Source of the DNA: Caldisericales bacterium
Lineage (GTDB): Bacteria; Caldisericota; Caldisericia; Caldisericales; Caldisericaceae
DNA length: 64,000 nt
Direction: 5' to 3'
Assembly: GCA_015489815.1 (NCBI GenBank)
Contig: WFZA01000020.1
Coordinates: forward strand, 1-64,000
This document shows, piece by piece, positions 63,230-64,000 of the stretch; within the stretch, counting starts at the first letter, position 1, and each line of letters starts with the position of its first letter. The position numbers were made by a program, and so were the translations under genes. A model generated the notes under the pieces. That model was given only the letters and a program-made list of their open reading frames with translations. It did not search any database and was not told where the DNA came from.

Positions 63230-64000
63230 ATGATAAAAATTGTTACTGATTCCACAGGATACTTTGACAAAAAGTTTTGTGAGGAAAACGACATTACAGT
63301 TGTGCCTTTGAAAGTAAGCTTTGGAGAAAAAACATACAGGGAAGGTGTAGACTTAACACCTGACGAATTTTACGAATTGCTCAAAACGAGCAAAGAACTG
63401 CCAAAAACTTCACAGCCGTCCATTCAGGACTTTGTAGATGTCTACAAAAAAATTTTAGAAGAGGGTAACGAAGTCCTTTCTATACACATATCTTCGAAAC
63501 TCAGTGGCACATTCAACGCAGCAAGAATGGCAGCAGAACAGGTAAATCCTGAAAAAATAAAACTAATAGACTCTCAGCACACATCAATGATTCTCGTATT
63601 CCTGGCTGAGCATGCGCTTGAAGAAATTAAAAAAGGAAAAACGCTTGAGGAAGTTTACGAATCAACAAAAGCACTCGTTCCAAGAATGATTACCCGTTTT
63701 ACTTTTCAGGATATAAAGTATCTCGTCCAGGGTGGAAGATTGAGCAAAGCAGAAGGCGTAATTGGTTCTGTCCTCAGCATAAAGCCAATACTGTCATTCA
63801 CAAACGGAGTAGTAAAAACGGAGGAAACGCCACGCACATGGAAAAGGGCACTCAAGAAATTGCTTGAATACATTGGGAGAATAAACGAAGAACGCGGCAT
63901 AGAAAAAATCGGCGTAATCTATGGTACAAATCTTGAAGAAGCAAAAGACTTTGCAAGCAGAGTAAAAGAACTGATAGGTAAAGAACCACGCCTGCAGCAA
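63230..64000 (+). CDS. DegV family protein (fatty-acid binding), cut by window edge
   Basis: 257 codons of an open frame to the end. MIKIVTDSTGYF start, then VVPLKVSFG, LPKTSQPS, SIHISSKLSGTFNAAR and YLVQGGRLSKAEG are DegV hallmarks. Such proteins bind a fatty acid; Staphylococcus FakB members hand it to FakA kinase. No fakA is in the window. Shine-Dalgarno-like GGGGG upstream of the ATG. About 25-35 C-terminal residues are missing at the edge. Confidence 0.93.
   Translation, partial: MIKIVTDSTGYFDKKFCEENDITVVPLKVSFGEKTYREGVDLTPDEFYELLKTSKELPKTSQPSIQDFVDVYKKILEEGNEVLSIHISSKLSGTFNAARMAAEQVNPEKIKLIDSQHTSMILVFLAEHALEEIKKGKTLEEVYESTKALVPRMITRFTFQDIKYLVQGGRLSKAEGVIGSVLSIKPILSFTNGVVKTEETPRTWKRALKKLLEYIGRINEERGIEKIGVIYGTNLEEAKDFASRVKELIGKEPRLQQ

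Noticed and set aside
63178-63294. N-terminal extension of the unknown protein
   Set aside because: It would cover the start of degV and the divergent promoter. The first ATG after the -10 box is at 63177.
1-64000. CRISPR arrays, insertion sequences, rRNA, riboswitches
   Set aside because: No regularly spaced repeats, transposase, rRNA segment or convincing riboswitch was seen; gaps are mostly under 140 bp.

Overview
The window is 64 kb of very gene-dense, AT-rich bacterial chromosome. About 60 protein genes and 2 tRNAs are visible. No intergenic gap exceeds about 170 bp, and I see no insertion sequence, CRISPR array, rRNA or prophage. Lys/Glu/Ile-rich proteins, a V/A-type ATPase, an EndoQ-like nuclease and a free-standing archaeal-type ThrRS editing domain suggest a thermophilic anaerobe of a deep-branching lineage. 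A Caldisericum-like organism is my best guess, with low confidence. GTG and TTG starts are common. Genes inside operons have strong AGGAGG Shine-Dalgarno sites, whereas several operon heads have none and carry a -10 box 6-12 nt before the start codon.

Layout, left to right. 1-3,168 (minus): the str operon rpsL-rpsG-fusA-tuf (tuf cut by the window edge) with a clear promoter. 3,190-13,306 (minus): rpoB and rpoC separated by an EF-G-like GTPase gene, with their own promoter and terminator. RpoB and RpoC both carry repeated modules. 13,330-28,908 (minus): a run of 17 genes with gaps of at most 11 bp: speA, nine V-ATPase subunits (H-I-K-E-C-F-A-B-D), a Nudix hydrolase, a degenerate tyrosine recombinase, an acyltransferase, a glycosyltransferase, EndoQ, moaA and moaC. 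It lies just downstream of two tandem tRNA-Pro genes that have a promoter. 29,146-33,877 (minus): pdxS-pdxT-yebC-ruvC-ruvA-ruvB and the ThrRS-editing-domain gene. 33,888-36,874 (minus): a BaiN/HI0933-type flavoprotein, then PfpI/DJ-1, macrodomain, RNase HI and zinc-ribbon genes.

36,968-39,505 (plus): uppP, usp and a HemW-like radical SAM gene. 39,508-40,896 (minus): ridA and era. 41,064-44,668 (plus): csp, topB, a MobB-like NTPase and HU. 44,747-47,202 (minus): a DUF47 protein, Pit phosphate transporter and a DUF72 protein. 47,272-54,211 (plus): a DUF4032 kinase-like protein, tilS-hpt-ftsH, an HhH-GPD glycosylase and a DUF362 ferredoxin-like protein. 54,219-55,984 (minus): a four-gene ECF sigma operon with a candidate self-regulated promoter. 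56,122-62,198 (minus): a LacD-like aldolase, smc and fhs. 62,248-63,177 (minus): an unrecognised protein. From 63,230 (plus): degV, cut by the right edge.

Most of the content is housekeeping: translation, transcription, ion-motive ATPase, B6 and molybdopterin cofactors, recombination and repair. The parts most worth a second look are the ECF sigma operon, the EF-G paralogue inside rpoBC, the stand-alone editing domain, the catalytically dead Xer-like protein, the Na+-type V-ATPase signature, and the recurrent 16-bp promoter spacer with leaderless starts. All calls were made by reading the sequence by eye. No database or folding search was run.
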